Below, piece after piece: positions 54,004-62,557 of a stretch of DNA of 64,000 bases. The notes under the pieces were generated by a model. That model saw nothing but the letters and a program-made list of their open reading frames with translations. It did not search any database and was not told the origin of the DNA. The stretch lies in contig JAAVZO010000008.1 in assembly GCA_022791685.1 (NCBI GenBank), positions 62,001 through 126,000 of the forward strand. Reading direction: 5' to 3'. The number at the start of each line of letters is the position of its first letter. Position 1 is the first letter of the stretch. Source of the stretch: Clostridiales bacterium (GTDB taxonomy: Bacteria > Bacillota > Clostridia > Oscillospirales > CAG-272). Position numbers and translations under genes: made by a program.

Positions 54004-55167
54004 TTAAACCTCAGGCATAACGATTTCGATTTCCTTGCCTGCTTCAGCCGACTTAACGATACCGTCAAGAATAGCCTGATTCTTAATGATCTGGCTGGAC
54101 GGAACAGGAGCTGCGCCGCCGTTCTTGATAGCGTCGAGGAAAGAACGAACCTTCTTGTAGAAGAGTCCCTGACCTCTGTTCTGGATGATCGGAACAACGG
54201 TCTCTACTCTTGCGCCTGCAACATCGTGGTAAATCTTCATCGGACCGCCAACAGTGCCGTTCCAGCAGTCGGTAGACGGGATGCGGAGTGCAGCCTTCTT
54301 ACCGAAGATGATGGTGTCACCGGGAGTGTCAACGTGCATAGCCCATGCGATTCTGAAGTCGAGGATGATTCCGTCCTTATCGCCGTACTTGCCGGGCTCG
54401 AGACGGATGAAAGCTGCTGCGAAGTCATCAACGTCGAAACGCTTTGCGTCATACTCAGACTGATATTCAGTGCTGGTGCCGAAGAAGTTGGACTTGTATG
54501 CCGAAATGGTCTTAGGAGTCGGGTAACCGATAGCGTTAAGTACCATATCGAGCGAGTAGCATCCGATATCGCCAAGAGCGCCGATACCACCGGTTCTCTT
54601 CTCGATGAAGGTCGAGTTCGGAATGCCGCGGCGGCGACCGCCACCGGTCTGGATGTAGTAGATCTCGCCGAGAGTGCCCGACTCAACGATCTTCTTGATC
54701 ATCTGCATATTTGCGTCATATCTGGGCTGGAAACCGATAGAAAGAATCTTTCCGCTCTTCTTTTCAGCCTTAACGATCTCAGCAGCCTCGTCGAGAGTTA
54801 CGCACATCGGCTTCTCGAGCAGTACGTTTACGCCATGCTCAAGAGCGTAGATGGTGCACTCTGCGTGAGTTACGTTATAGGTGCAGACGCTGACTGCGTC
54901 GAGCTCCTCATTGTCGATCATGGACTTGTGATCAGGGTAGAAGTGAACGTCACCCTTAACGCCCCATTTTTCCTTGAAAGCTTCTGCCTTGCCTGGAATG
55001 AGGTCTGCCATTGCAACTACCTCAACATCGGGCATTTCGTTGTACTGCTGGATGTGCGACTCTGCGATCCAACCTGTACCAATAATACCTACCTTCAGCT
55101 TCTTGCTGTCGTCGATCTTCTTCTCAGCAACAGCCTGCTGAAATTGGCCTAATACTTCATCAGCCAT
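54004..55167 (-). CDS. Gfo/Idh/MocA family oxidoreductase
   Basis: NAD(P)-dependent sugar dehydrogenase, 387 residues. An unusual 22-residue leader precedes the Rossmann motif VGIIGTGWIAESHIQQY near residue 27. LLEKPMCVTLDEAAEIV near 113 carries E-K-P, and GIGALGDIGCYSLDMVLNAIG near 190 has the conserved D-x-x-x-Y/H region. Different subgroup from the one at 33796. Ribosome site GGAGGA; its own promoter upstream. The gene may belong with the neighbouring sugar locus. Confidence 0.9.
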   Translation of the reverse strand: MADEVLGQFQQAVAEKKIDDSKKLKVGIIGTGWIAESHIQQYNEMPDVEVVAMADLIPGKAEAFKEKWGVKGDVHFYPDHKSMIDNEELDAVSVCTYNVTHAECTIYALEHGVNVLLEKPMCVTLDEAAEIVKAEKKSGKILSIGFQPRYDANMQMIKKIVESGTLGEIYYIQTGGGRRRGIPNSTFIEKRTGGIGALGDIGCYSLDMVLNAIGYPTPKTISAYKSNFFGTSTEYQSEYDAKRFDVDDFAAAFIRLEPGKYGDKDGIILDFRIAWAMHVDTPGDTIIFGKKAALRIPSTDCWNGTVGGPMKIYHDVAGARVETVVPIIQNRGQGLFYKKVRSFLDAIKNGGAAPVPSSQIIKNQAILDGIVKSAEAGKEIEIVMPEV

Positions 55168-55270
55168 TTTAGTAATCCTCCGTAAATTGTAAAAGTGTGC
55201 AAGTAAAAGTGCTGCGGGAAGCCCCGCTTGCGGACTACCGCCCGGTTAGCCTTATCCAATGCACATCTAT

Positions 55271-55299
55271 ATTATAAATCATATTTCCGGATTTTGCAA
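55271..55299 (-). promoter_or_regulatory. Promoter of the Gfo/Idh gene
   Basis: On the minus strand TTGCAA, 17 bases, TATAAT. The leader of about 95 bases contains a small GCGGG/CCCGC hairpin. Confidence 0.65.
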
Positions 55300-55384
55300 T
55301 ACCTTTTTGAAAAAAATTATTATTTTTTCAAATTTTTTATTTTTGTTTAGCAATGTTAAAAAGTATACACTTTCTATACATTAT

Positions 55385-56146
55385 TTATATTCTAATTTTA
55401 AATTCATCGTATTCGAATGATCCGCCGCCGTGATGAAGCTTACCGTCGGCTTGCAGCTGGCGGAAAGCGTCACGTATGCGCATAATGATCGTTGGCTCAA
55501 TATCGAGCGAATGATGCCCCGGGAATATTCGTGCTGACGAAAGAAGCGATATTTTTTCGAGCGATTCAAGATATGCGTTAGGGTCAGTAGATGGATAATG
55601 CGCAAACAGCGTGCCGCGATAAACTAAGTCGCCGCTGTAAAGATACCCTCTCGTGGGTTCAAAAAAGCACATATGTCCAGGCGAGTGTCCCGGTGTGTGA
55701 ATTACCTCTACAGTGCGTCCGCCGAGGTCGATCATGTCGCCGTCTGATAATATTCGTGTTGGAATCCCACTGAATATCTCATAGCGGTCTATATCAAACT
55801 CATTCGGAAGCTCACATCCTTCAGTTACCATATGCTTTACTGCCTCAAGCGGGAGAGGGAATCTTTCAGTGAGCCACGATACCTCAGCGTTGTGTACGTA
55901 AAAATCCGGGAAATACCTATGCCCGCCGATGTGGTCCCAGTGTACATGAGTTGCTGCGGCGATCACGGGCTTGTCAGTGAGTCGGATAACTTCATCATAT
56001 ATGTTCCCGATACCAAGTCCGGTGTCAATGATCAATGCACGTTCTTGCCCGATAATCAGGTAGCAGTGAGTCTCCTCTTGATGGTAGTACTCGCTTATTA
56101 TATACGTGTCTTCATCAATTTTATTTATCGTGTACCAGTCGTTCAT
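55385..56146 (-). CDS. MBL-fold metallohydrolase
   Basis: Protein of 253 residues with the metallo-beta-lactamase fold: THVHWDHIGGH at residues 66-76 (metal ligands H-x-H-x-D-H), HTPGHSPGHMCFFEP near 135 and SGDLVYRGTLF near 155, and FPGHHSLD near 193. Substrate unknown; glyoxalase II-like or lactonase-like proteins share this pattern. Last gene of a three-gene operon; each start overlaps the previous stop by four bases. Confidence 0.9.
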   Translation of the reverse strand: MNDWYTINKIDEDTYIISEYYHQEETHCYLIIGQERALIIDTGLGIGNIYDEVIRLTDKPVIAAATHVHWDHIGGHRYFPDFYVHNAEVSWLTERFPLPLEAVKHMVTEGCELPNEFDIDRYEIFSGIPTRILSDGDMIDLGGRTVEVIHTPGHSPGHMCFFEPTRGYLYSGDLVYRGTLFAHYPSTDPNAYLESLEKISLLSSARIFPGHHSLDIEPTIIMRIRDAFRQLQADGKLHHGGGSFEYDEFKIRI

Positions 56147-56760
56147 ATTGTTCTATAGGCAAGCTCGTGTGGAAGATCATCCCATAGCTCGGCAAGCGTT
56201 TGATTATTTTTGAGCGCCTTGATTACATTTTTGTCAGGCTCAGGATATACAGTAAATATATCTTCTTCACCAAGTTCAGGGCGTATCGGAAATGCGAGCT
56301 GCTCATCAGTGATAGAAAACTGTGCGTCTACTCCGGGCTTGTTTCCTCGTGCATCGAGTCTGATCCAGCGCGAATACTCACTCAGATATACACCGTTCAA
56401 TCCGTGGATTATCAGATATGGTGCAGTATCATCGTCGAGAATGAGCCGCTGATAGCAGAATCCGGTCGGGATTCCCTTTATTCGCAGCAATGCCGCCAAT
56501 AGGTGTGATTTCGCAAAGCATATGCCTTGCTTTTCTCTTTGCACTTCAGAGGCAGTGCAAGTGACTACAGAGCCGTTTATATCAGCAGAATGCGATATAT
56601 TATCCCGAACGTATTCATATGCAGCTTTGATGTATTCGAGCTTGTCATTTGAATGAGCCGATAGTTCATTTGCCAGAGCGGCCATTTCTGCATTTCCATA
56701 ATCAATAATTTCGCTCGATATTAAATATTCTTCAATATTATAAGTATACGCGGTGATCAT
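56143..56760 (-). CDS. Transglutaminase-like cysteine peptidase domain protein
   Basis: Cytoplasmic protein of 205 residues. The catalytic triad of the transglutaminase fold is seen as Cys81 in KQGICFAKSH, His in LIIHGLNGVYL near 119 and Asp in WIRLDARGN near 138. Such enzymes act as proteases or amidases; the substrate is unknown. Middle gene of the TfoX-transglutaminase-MBL operon, linked by ATGA overlaps. Confidence 0.85.
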   Translation of the reverse strand: MITAYTYNIEEYLISSEIIDYGNAEMAALANELSAHSNDKLEYIKAAYEYVRDNISHSADINGSVVTCTASEVQREKQGICFAKSHLLAALLRIKGIPTGFCYQRLILDDDTAPYLIIHGLNGVYLSEYSRWIRLDARGNKPGVDAQFSITDEQLAFPIRPELGEEDIFTVYPEPDKNVIKALKNNQTLAELWDDLPHELAYRTI

Positions 56761-57080
56761 TCTGATTTCTTCTTTCTCGATTTAGGCAGCGGAGTTATCG
56801 GTTCGAGGATCGCTATTACTTCTCGTGCGAGCTCTGCATTGTCGATGTCAAGAATATAGTGCTCCTTTGAACCGCCATACGGAATTCCGCAGTCAGCGTC
56901 CTTCAATAATTTCTCGAGCTCGGGACGCTTTTTGATGTATACGGTATTATTGCATACGAGCAGCAGCGGCTTGTCATTGACATATGCCATATATTCGCCG
57001 AACATTTTCTTATACCGCACTTCACCAGTGCCGCGTATCTGGTCACATACGTATTCTATGTATTCTATTGTTGTTGCCAT
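56757..57080 (-). CDS. TfoX/Sxy N-terminal domain protein
   Basis: Small protein (107 residues). DQIRGTGEVRYKKMFGEYMAYVNDKPLLLVCNNTVYIKKRPEL matches the TfoX N-terminal domain. Stand-alone copies without the C-terminal domain are frequent in Clostridia and have no proved role in competence. The basic tail (PKSRKKKSE) ends within the start of the next gene. Confidence 0.88.
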   Translation of the reverse strand: MATTIEYIEYVCDQIRGTGEVRYKKMFGEYMAYVNDKPLLLVCNNTVYIKKRPELEKLLKDADCGIPYGGSKEHYILDIDNAELAREVIAILEPITPLPKSRKKKSE

Positions 57081-57163
57081 TTATTCCTTTATCCTCCAAG
57101 TTTGTCCGATATCTTTTTATTATTCCTTACATCAAAAATCAGAGCTGACTTTTAACTCCATTA

Positions 57164-57754
57164 TCACTTTCTCCACTCAACAATATCGCCTATATCCTTT
57201 CGCGGTCGTGCTGACGGTGATTCATCAGCATATCCTACAGCCAGTGCTGCCAATAGCTCGCCGTCAGTATTCAACCACTTTGTGAGTTCATCGTATGCAA
57301 AATACGTATCGCAGATCCATAGACTTCCAAGACCAAGCTCTGTTGCGGTGAGCGACATATTTTCGATAGCCGCACCGACCGATTGCGCATTGCAGATTTC
57401 ATAAATCCGCTCCTCTGCTGTCAGTGAACGTCCGAGTTCAAGACCGAGCGGATTTACAATAAAAATCACAACAGGCGCTTGACGCATTATATATAGTGTA
57501 TTCTGAGCACCGCTGATGTAGTGCGCACTTTCGGGAAGCAATGGTTTATGTCGCTCGCGGTCGAGTCCGCATTGCATTGCGTCAAGTGCAGCATTTTTTG
57601 ATTCACCCATAGTGACTATAAATTTCCACGGCTGACGATTTTTTGACGATGGGGCTAACATTCCAGCGCGCAGGATATCCTCGATCAATTCACGCGGTAC
57701 AGGATCAGGTCGATATTTACGTACACTGCGCCGCATTTTTATTGCATCTATCAT
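57164..57754 (-). CDS. Nitroreductase family protein
   Basis: FMN-dependent oxidoreductase of 196 residues. AIKMRRSVRKYRPDPV at the start and LAPSSKNRQPWKFIV near residue 34 are the flavin-binding motifs; LGLGSLWICDTYF near 140 and LAALAVGYADESP near 172 finish the fold. Natural substrate unknown. Single gene between two operons. Confidence 0.9.
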   Translation of the reverse strand: MIDAIKMRRSVRKYRPDPVPRELIEDILRAGMLAPSSKNRQPWKFIVTMGESKNAALDAMQCGLDRERHKPLLPESAHYISGAQNTLYIMRQAPVVIFIVNPLGLELGRSLTAEERIYEICNAQSVGAAIENMSLTATELGLGSLWICDTYFAYDELTKWLNTDGELLAALAVGYADESPSARPRKDIGDIVEWRK

Positions 57755-57859
57755 GAATTATCTCCACTCATTAGATAATATTGCTAACAATATTATACCA
57801 CTTATTTATGAACAAATATAGCCTGCGAACAGTTTAGTCCGCAGGCTTAGTAACGGTGA

Positions 57860-58387
57860 TTATTCGTTAAACTGCAATTCGCGCGAGTAGGCATTTGCGA
57901 GATAATTCCATGTGTTTCGGTCGACCATACCCGATTCGGAGATATTGTATATTTTCTGAAAATGGCTTACGTCTTCGATCGTCTGCTCATCGTATACTCC
58001 AGTTGGAGATGTACCGCTGAGTTCTCTGTGTTCACAGGCAAGCGCTTTCAGCATAAATTGTATTAGTGCAACTATATCCGAACGTTCGCCAAGATGTGTG
58101 ACATAGCTGCATGATTCCGGAAACAGATATACCGGATTTGGGCGGTCACTGATCACGAGCGAATTTAGATATACGCTGTACAACATCTTCCATGTGTCAT
58201 AATCTATCTCACCTGTTATTGGAAGTCCATACAGCTGTTGGAATTTCTTTACTGCTTCGACGGTGCGATCACCATATACACCATCAGGCGACACCATCGG
58301 AATGTCTCGGTTTATTTCGAAATGAAGCGCGCGCAGAAACCGCTGTGCTTCATATATCGGCTCGGTGCCGGTTATGTTTATCATCAT
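57860..58387 (-). CDS. Protein of two peptidoglycan-binding domains
   Basis: Protein of 175 residues with two PG_binding_1 units: DGVYGDRTVEAVKKFQQLYGLPITGEID and TGVYDEQTIEDVSHFQKIYNISESGMVD. No signal peptide and no catalytic domain. It shares the repeat type with the larger neighbour and is the last gene of that cluster. By analogy with cortex-associated proteins it may act in the mother cell during sporulation, but that is inference. Confidence 0.85.
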   Translation of the reverse strand: MMINITGTEPIYEAQRFLRALHFEINRDIPMVSPDGVYGDRTVEAVKKFQQLYGLPITGEIDYDTWKMLYSVYLNSLVISDRPNPVYLFPESCSYVTHLGERSDIVALIQFMLKALACEHRELSGTSPTGVYDEQTIEDVSHFQKIYNISESGMVDRNTWNYLANAYSRELQFNE

Positions 58388-58408
58388 TATCTTTGTTCCT
58401 TTCTGGAT

Positions 58409-59806
58409 TTATTGTGACAGAGTCTGACCGCCGTACTGACCTTCTGCGGCATACTCTCCGGAGATTATATCTCGATAGTTGTCTGTGATAGTCTGCCATG
58501 TCAGTGCATATACATTGCCGGTCGGGTTAAGTCCGAACAGCTGCTGAGCGGCAATGACTGCGCTGCGTGTCTCTGGACCGAATACGCCGTCCGTACCTAC
58601 TGCGGGTATCTCAGGGAATACATTCGACAGCGTGTTCAGATATTCCTGCAACACGCGTACATCGTCTCCGCGCATACCGAGCGACAGCACATATCCAGGA
58701 TATGGTGCGACCGGGATGCCGTTGTAATATTGACTGTCCTGCTTTATTATACCAAGATATACATTCTGCATATCATTCCATGTAACTTCGTCAACTATTC
58801 CTGTAACCGGCAGTCCGTACACCATCTGAAAGGCTTCAACGGCTTCCTCTGTCGCGGGACCGAATATGCCGTCTACCGCGATTATCGGTATCTCATTTAG
58901 ATTTTCTCCAAGCACCGCGAGATAATATTGTATCACGCGTACATAGTTTCCGCGGTCTCCGAGCGATAGGTTTTCCGGGAATGTACGCTGTACATCCTCA
59001 AGTGTCAATCCTTCTGAATCAAGCTCATTAAGACGCTTTACACCATTGTATATGCGCTGGATCTGATACCATGTCGCATTGCCTACTATACCATCCTGAG
59101 CGAGGTTGAATATTCGCTGGAATTCAAGTACGGCATTGCGCATTTCATAGGTATATGTGCCGTCGACCGGATATATTTTCGGAATTGACGGGTAGTTGTT
59201 CGATATCCGATTAAGTCTCAGCTGGACGGTGCGAACATCTTCACCGGCATCGCCCGGACGCAGCGGACGCAGCGGCGCACTACCGCTTGACGGGCGGATC
59301 GGTGTGTTTCTGTTAATATTGATATTATCTCCGTAGTAGTAAACGAGTATCTCGTATGGAGTCATGCCTTGATTGGCAAGGTCTACCGTGCCCCACTGCG
59401 ATAGTCCTCCACAGGTTACAGTTGTGCCGTTGCAGTACTGCGCAAACAACGGTTCGACTGAGCCCTGACGGCTGATGTAATCTGTGTATATTTCATCGAC
59501 GATGTAGCCGATATTTTCGAATATTTCACGGCCGTTGACGAAGGATTGGTCAAAAGCGGTCGAGTTGGTTATATCGAAGTTGTAGCCGCGGCTGCGGTAG
59601 TATTCGGTATAGATACGATTTAGAGCGAATGATATCTGCGCATATATGTTTGCGCGCAGTGCATTCGCAGGCCATGTCGGGTAAATTTCACTCGACGCTA
59701 CATTCTTGATGTAATCATTGAAGGGAAGCGTGACATTTGCCGCCGCTGCGTCGGGATTTCCGAGATGGACGGTTATCATTTCGGGTATGTATGGAAGCTC
59801 TGGCAT
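58409..59806 (-). CDS. SpoIID-like domain protein with three peptidoglycan-binding domains
   Basis: Protein of 465 residues. The first 170 residues have a SpoIID/LytB-like pattern: PTWPANALRANIYAQISFAL near residue 40 and ITNSTAFDQSF near 77. Three PG_binding_1 repeats follow (VDGTYTYEMRNAVLEFQ, VDGIFGPATEEAVEAFQ, TDGVFGPETRSAVIAAQ). SpoIID is a cell wall lytic enzyme of engulfment; whether the active site is kept here I cannot confirm. No signal peptide. Ends 22 bases before the smaller peptidoglycan-binding gene. Confidence 0.8.
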   Translation of the reverse strand: MPELPYIPEMITVHLGNPDAAAANVTLPFNDYIKNVASSEIYPTWPANALRANIYAQISFALNRIYTEYYRSRGYNFDITNSTAFDQSFVNGREIFENIGYIVDEIYTDYISRQGSVEPLFAQYCNGTTVTCGGLSQWGTVDLANQGMTPYEILVYYYGDNININRNTPIRPSSGSAPLRPLRPGDAGEDVRTVQLRLNRISNNYPSIPKIYPVDGTYTYEMRNAVLEFQRIFNLAQDGIVGNATWYQIQRIYNGVKRLNELDSEGLTLEDVQRTFPENLSLGDRGNYVRVIQYYLAVLGENLNEIPIIAVDGIFGPATEEAVEAFQMVYGLPVTGIVDEVTWNDMQNVYLGIIKQDSQYYNGIPVAPYPGYVLSLGMRGDDVRVLQEYLNTLSNVFPEIPAVGTDGVFGPETRSAVIAAQQLFGLNPTGNVYALTWQTITDNYRDIISGEYAAEGQYGGQTLSQ

Positions 59807-59845
59807 GATTATTGTTGATCCTTTCTTTGAAGAAGAGCAGCAAGC

Positions 59846-60253
59846 TTATAAATTCTGACCTTCGTTTTCCTCAATGTCGAGTCCGACGCGAGGATATACA
59901 CTGTCGGAGTCATACTCAGCGAGCGGAAGCATTTCGACTGGCTGGATCGAGGTTATGCCCTCGAAAATTGGAATGCCGCTGTTGGTGACCGGGTAGTAGC
60001 CCTCCTTATTGATTTTGATCATGTAGGTAGCGAATGGGTGTCCGCTGCCGGGCGAGGTGCTGAGCGAGCGGTCGGGTGCGGATAGCGCTATGCGTTCAGT
60101 TTTGCCGCTGCTGTCGGTGTGCACGACTGATACGACCGGCACGCCCTCAGCCTCCGAATCAAGTACGGTGACTGCCGCGCCTTGAAGTGGAATAGCCCCT
60201 CTCGCGGTGACGACGTTCACAACAAGATATCCGATGTTCTGTTTGGAATCCAT
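59846..60253 (-). CDS. Carboxypeptidase-regulatory/Ig-like domain protein
   Basis: Protein of 135 residues with one beta-sandwich domain: LVVNVVTARGAIPLQGAAVTVLD at the start and INKEGYYPVTNSGIPIFEGI near residue 87, the pattern of CarboxypepD_reg/CNA-B type folds. No signal peptide. First gene of the cluster; strong ribosome site GAGGAGG. Small Ig-like proteins paired with peptidoglycan-binding proteins suggest a structural spore or envelope role, by inference. Confidence 0.72.
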   Translation of the reverse strand: MDSKQNIGYLVVNVVTARGAIPLQGAAVTVLDSEAEGVPVVSVVHTDSSGKTERIALSAPDRSLSTSPGSGHPFATYMIKINKEGYYPVTNSGIPIFEGITSIQPVEMLPLAEYDSDSVYPRVGLDIEENEGQNL

Positions 60254-60346
60254 TGATGTATCCTCCTCATATAAGTTAGTTCACTATGCAGTATATTGTA
60301 ATTTCGGCGGTTTGACACTGAATTTTTGATATTTATGCAAATTTTA

Positions 60347-60375
60347 TTGACAAAGCAGCGGGAATGTGATAGAAT
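60347..60375 (+). promoter_or_regulatory. Promoter of the small membrane protein
   Basis: TTGACA, 17 bases, TAGAAT, 33 bases ahead of ATG. Confidence 0.7.
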
Positions 60376-60407
60376 GTAGTTGTAGATAAAACGTTTGGAG
60401 GAATTTT

Positions 60408-60617
60408 ATGATAGCTAATGTAATTGCGATATTCATTTTATCCGCTGTTGCCGTGACTGTAATCTTTATGCTATTAGGAATATCTGGATTTGCAGTAGCT
60501 ATTGGAATTATCACAGCGATAGTTATTTCGGCTACATATGTAATTGTAGATAAAATCAATCAGCTTGAAAAAATGATACAAAAGCTGTATATGAATAAAA
60601 CTGACAACAACAAATAA
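60408..60617 (+). CDS. Small two-segment membrane protein, unknown
   Basis: Protein of 69 residues with two hydrophobic segments (about 3-22 and 25-46) and a charged helical tail KINQLEKMIQKLYMNK. Not recognised. It has a good promoter, GGAGGAATTTT ribosome site and a perfect terminator, so it is likely a real small gene. It could be a membrane-associated regulator or toxin-like peptide, but nothing shows this. Confidence 0.7.
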   Translation: MIANVIAIFILSAVAVTVIFMLLGISGFAVAIGIITAIVISATYVIVDKINQLEKMIQKLYMNKTDNNK

Positions 60618-60651
60618 AAGCAAGCCAACAGCATTTGCTGTTGGCTTGCTT
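60618..60651. terminator. Terminator between small membrane gene and GNAT gene
   Basis: AAGCAAGCCAACAGC and GCTGTTGGCTTGCTT form a perfect stem around ATTT. Confidence 0.88.
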
Positions 60652-60654
60652 ATT

Positions 60655-61413
60655 TCATTCTATCGGTTTCGCCGTTATCGTGACCCACGCCGGACGGAAG
60701 CCGGAGGCTATCGCACAGCGCACGCTCTTGACGTTCGACCATGCCGCGCAGTAGAACGGAACCTTGCCGCGTTCGATTATTTCGCAGGCGAGCCGTGTTA
60801 CGAGCGACTTCGCTATACCACCGTGTCTGTATTCGGGCAGTACATCTATCCCGATCTGCCACATATCGTCGCAGTCAGCGCTGCACGCCGCGAAGCCTAC
60901 CATCTTATCTCCATCGAACGCCGCCGCACCGAGCACGTCGAGCTCTCGCCGCGCTTCACACAGCGCATTCGACCACTCCGGCTTATACAGGTCGGCAAAG
61001 TCTTGCTGAGTCAATATTTTTATCGGCAACGGGCAGATATTCTTCTTTGATGCTTCATTCAGTGCGTTCATCTCCGGCAGAAAGTATTCCGCCATATGCA
61101 GCACACGGTGATTGTACTTTGCAAGCTCAGCGTTCAGCTCGTAAAGCGCCGGAGTTTCGAAGCAATGTTCGATATCGGGGCGGCTGATGAAGCTTTTAGC
61201 AAAGTCGGCTATTTCAGGCGAGCAGGACGCGACAATATTGCTTCCGTATGACGTGAGGTCGAGGAAGAACGGCAGCTTTAAATATCGGCGTGCAAGTGGA
61301 TTCTGATTTGATGTCACAACGACTGGCTCAAGCGATTTGAAGTCCTCAGGCTTGCAGTTAGAGTCAATCGCTGACTGTTTGAGTGCAGTTTCAAGTATAA
61401 ATTCGTTTGTCAT
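60655..61413 (-). CDS. GNAT family N-acetyltransferase
   Basis: Protein of 252 residues. The GNAT core lies in the C-terminal half: VGFAACSADCDDMWQIGIDVLPEYRHGGIAKSLVTRLACEII near residue 175, with the R-x-G-G-I-A acetyl-CoA loop. The N-terminal half has no known motif. Acceptor unknown. The end nearly touches the terminator shared with the small membrane gene. Confidence 0.85.
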   Translation of the reverse strand: MTNEFILETALKQSAIDSNCKPEDFKSLEPVVVTSNQNPLARRYLKLPFFLDLTSYGSNIVASCSPEIADFAKSFISRPDIEHCFETPALYELNAELAKYNHRVLHMAEYFLPEMNALNEASKKNICPLPIKILTQQDFADLYKPEWSNALCEARRELDVLGAAAFDGDKMVGFAACSADCDDMWQIGIDVLPEYRHGGIAKSLVTRLACEIIERGKVPFYCAAWSNVKSVRCAIASGFRPAWVTITAKPIE

Positions 61414-61500
61414 ATAAATATCCTTTTTGATAAATTGTAATAATTGCGGTATATTGCGAAATATATTTGTTGACGCAGGCGATTTGATATGATAAAATAA

Positions 61501-62403
61501 TTATTGCAGGTGATTCTTTTGATATTCGTTTTTACGTATATCGCTTTTGCGGAATTCGCTTGGAGTCACACCAGTTACTTTGCGGAAAGCGCGGTTAAAG
61601 TTCGACGCATTATTGAATCCACACAGTGTAGCGATTTCAAGTACATTCATATTCCCTCGCCGGAGCAGCTCGTAGGATTTTTCTATTCGTCTCGCAGTTA
61701 TATACTCCCACGGAGTTACTCCATTGAGCTTCTTAAAGAGCGTTATGAAATATGTCTTATTCAGATTTGCCTTTTCGGCGATCTCATCAAGTGACAGCGG
61801 CTCAGTGATATTTTCATCAAGAAAGCGCATGGCATTACTTATCTTGTTGAGATTTGCACGCTCAGTGTAGCTGTTCGAGCGGTTTACGTAGTTGTATTCG
61901 CGGATGAGCAGCACAAGTATCGTCAGCAGCTTTACCTTGACCATCAGTTCATATTCGGCGCTTTGGGAATTGACCTCACTTTCGATACCGAGTATCAGCT
62001 CGCGGATAGTCTCTGTTGCTGGATTGTCGCGGTCGAGACGATTTTCAAAGAGGTAGCTTCGGTCAAAGAATATTTTCAAATATTTCGCATCGAACATTTC
62101 ATTGCTGTTAGCCCATATGAACCGCGGCTCAAAATGAATATTCAAAAGCAGTATTTCTTCGTCAATGTCAGTGATATAGTGTTCCTCGTGAGTTCCGAAC
62201 AGAAAAATATCTCCAGGCTTGAACTCAAAGCTGCGGTCCTTTACTGTGTAAGTGCCGTGTCCCTCCTTTACAAGCGAGATCTCAAGTTCAGTGTGATGAT
62301 GTTCACGCCAGCCTCGTTTGGACGGTTTTGCTGCCGCATAAAATAGGCACATCAGATAATTTTCATCGCTGCTGCTTCGTATTTCAGTTATTGAGGTTTT
62401 CAT
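61501..62403 (-). CDS. AraC family transcriptional regulator
   Basis: Regulator of 300 residues. N-terminal cupin (GWREHHHTELEISLVKEGHGTYTVKD near residue 31), C-terminal double helix-turn-helix (LSLDEIAEKANLNKTYFITLFKKLNGVTPWEYITARRI near 208 and CGFNNASNFNRAFRKVTGVTPSEFRK). Divergent from the SDR and heparinase-type genes, which it may regulate. A TAGTCAA direct repeat lies in its promoter. Confidence 0.92.
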   Translation of the reverse strand: MKTSITEIRSSSDENYLMCLFYAAAKPSKRGWREHHHTELEISLVKEGHGTYTVKDRSFEFKPGDIFLFGTHEEHYITDIDEEILLLNIHFEPRFIWANSNEMFDAKYLKIFFDRSYLFENRLDRDNPATETIRELILGIESEVNSQSAEYELMVKVKLLTILVLLIREYNYVNRSNSYTERANLNKISNAMRFLDENITEPLSLDEIAEKANLNKTYFITLFKKLNGVTPWEYITARRIEKSYELLRRGNMNVLEIATLCGFNNASNFNRAFRKVTGVTPSEFRKSDIRKNEYQKNHLQ

Positions 62404-62458
62404 TATGATTTCACCTGATTCTGAATATATTTGAAATTATAAAACGTATCATACTTCA

Positions 62459-62487
62459 ATTATACCGCATAAATAGTCAATAGTCAA
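62459..62487 (-). promoter_or_regulatory. Promoter of the AraC gene at 62403
   Basis: On the minus strand TTGACT, 17 bases, TATAAT. The -35 box belongs to a tandem ATTGACT repeat. Confidence 0.65.
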
Positions 62488-62557
62488 TAGATATTTTAAA
62501 TTTAATATAGATTTAACACACAAATATTTATTCATATTATGAAAGGGAATAATTATC

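Noticed and set aside
53917-55152. 411-residue ORF on the plus strand opposite the Gfo/Idh gene at 54004
   Set aside because: Shadow of the highly biased coding strand. It would also begin within a terminator.
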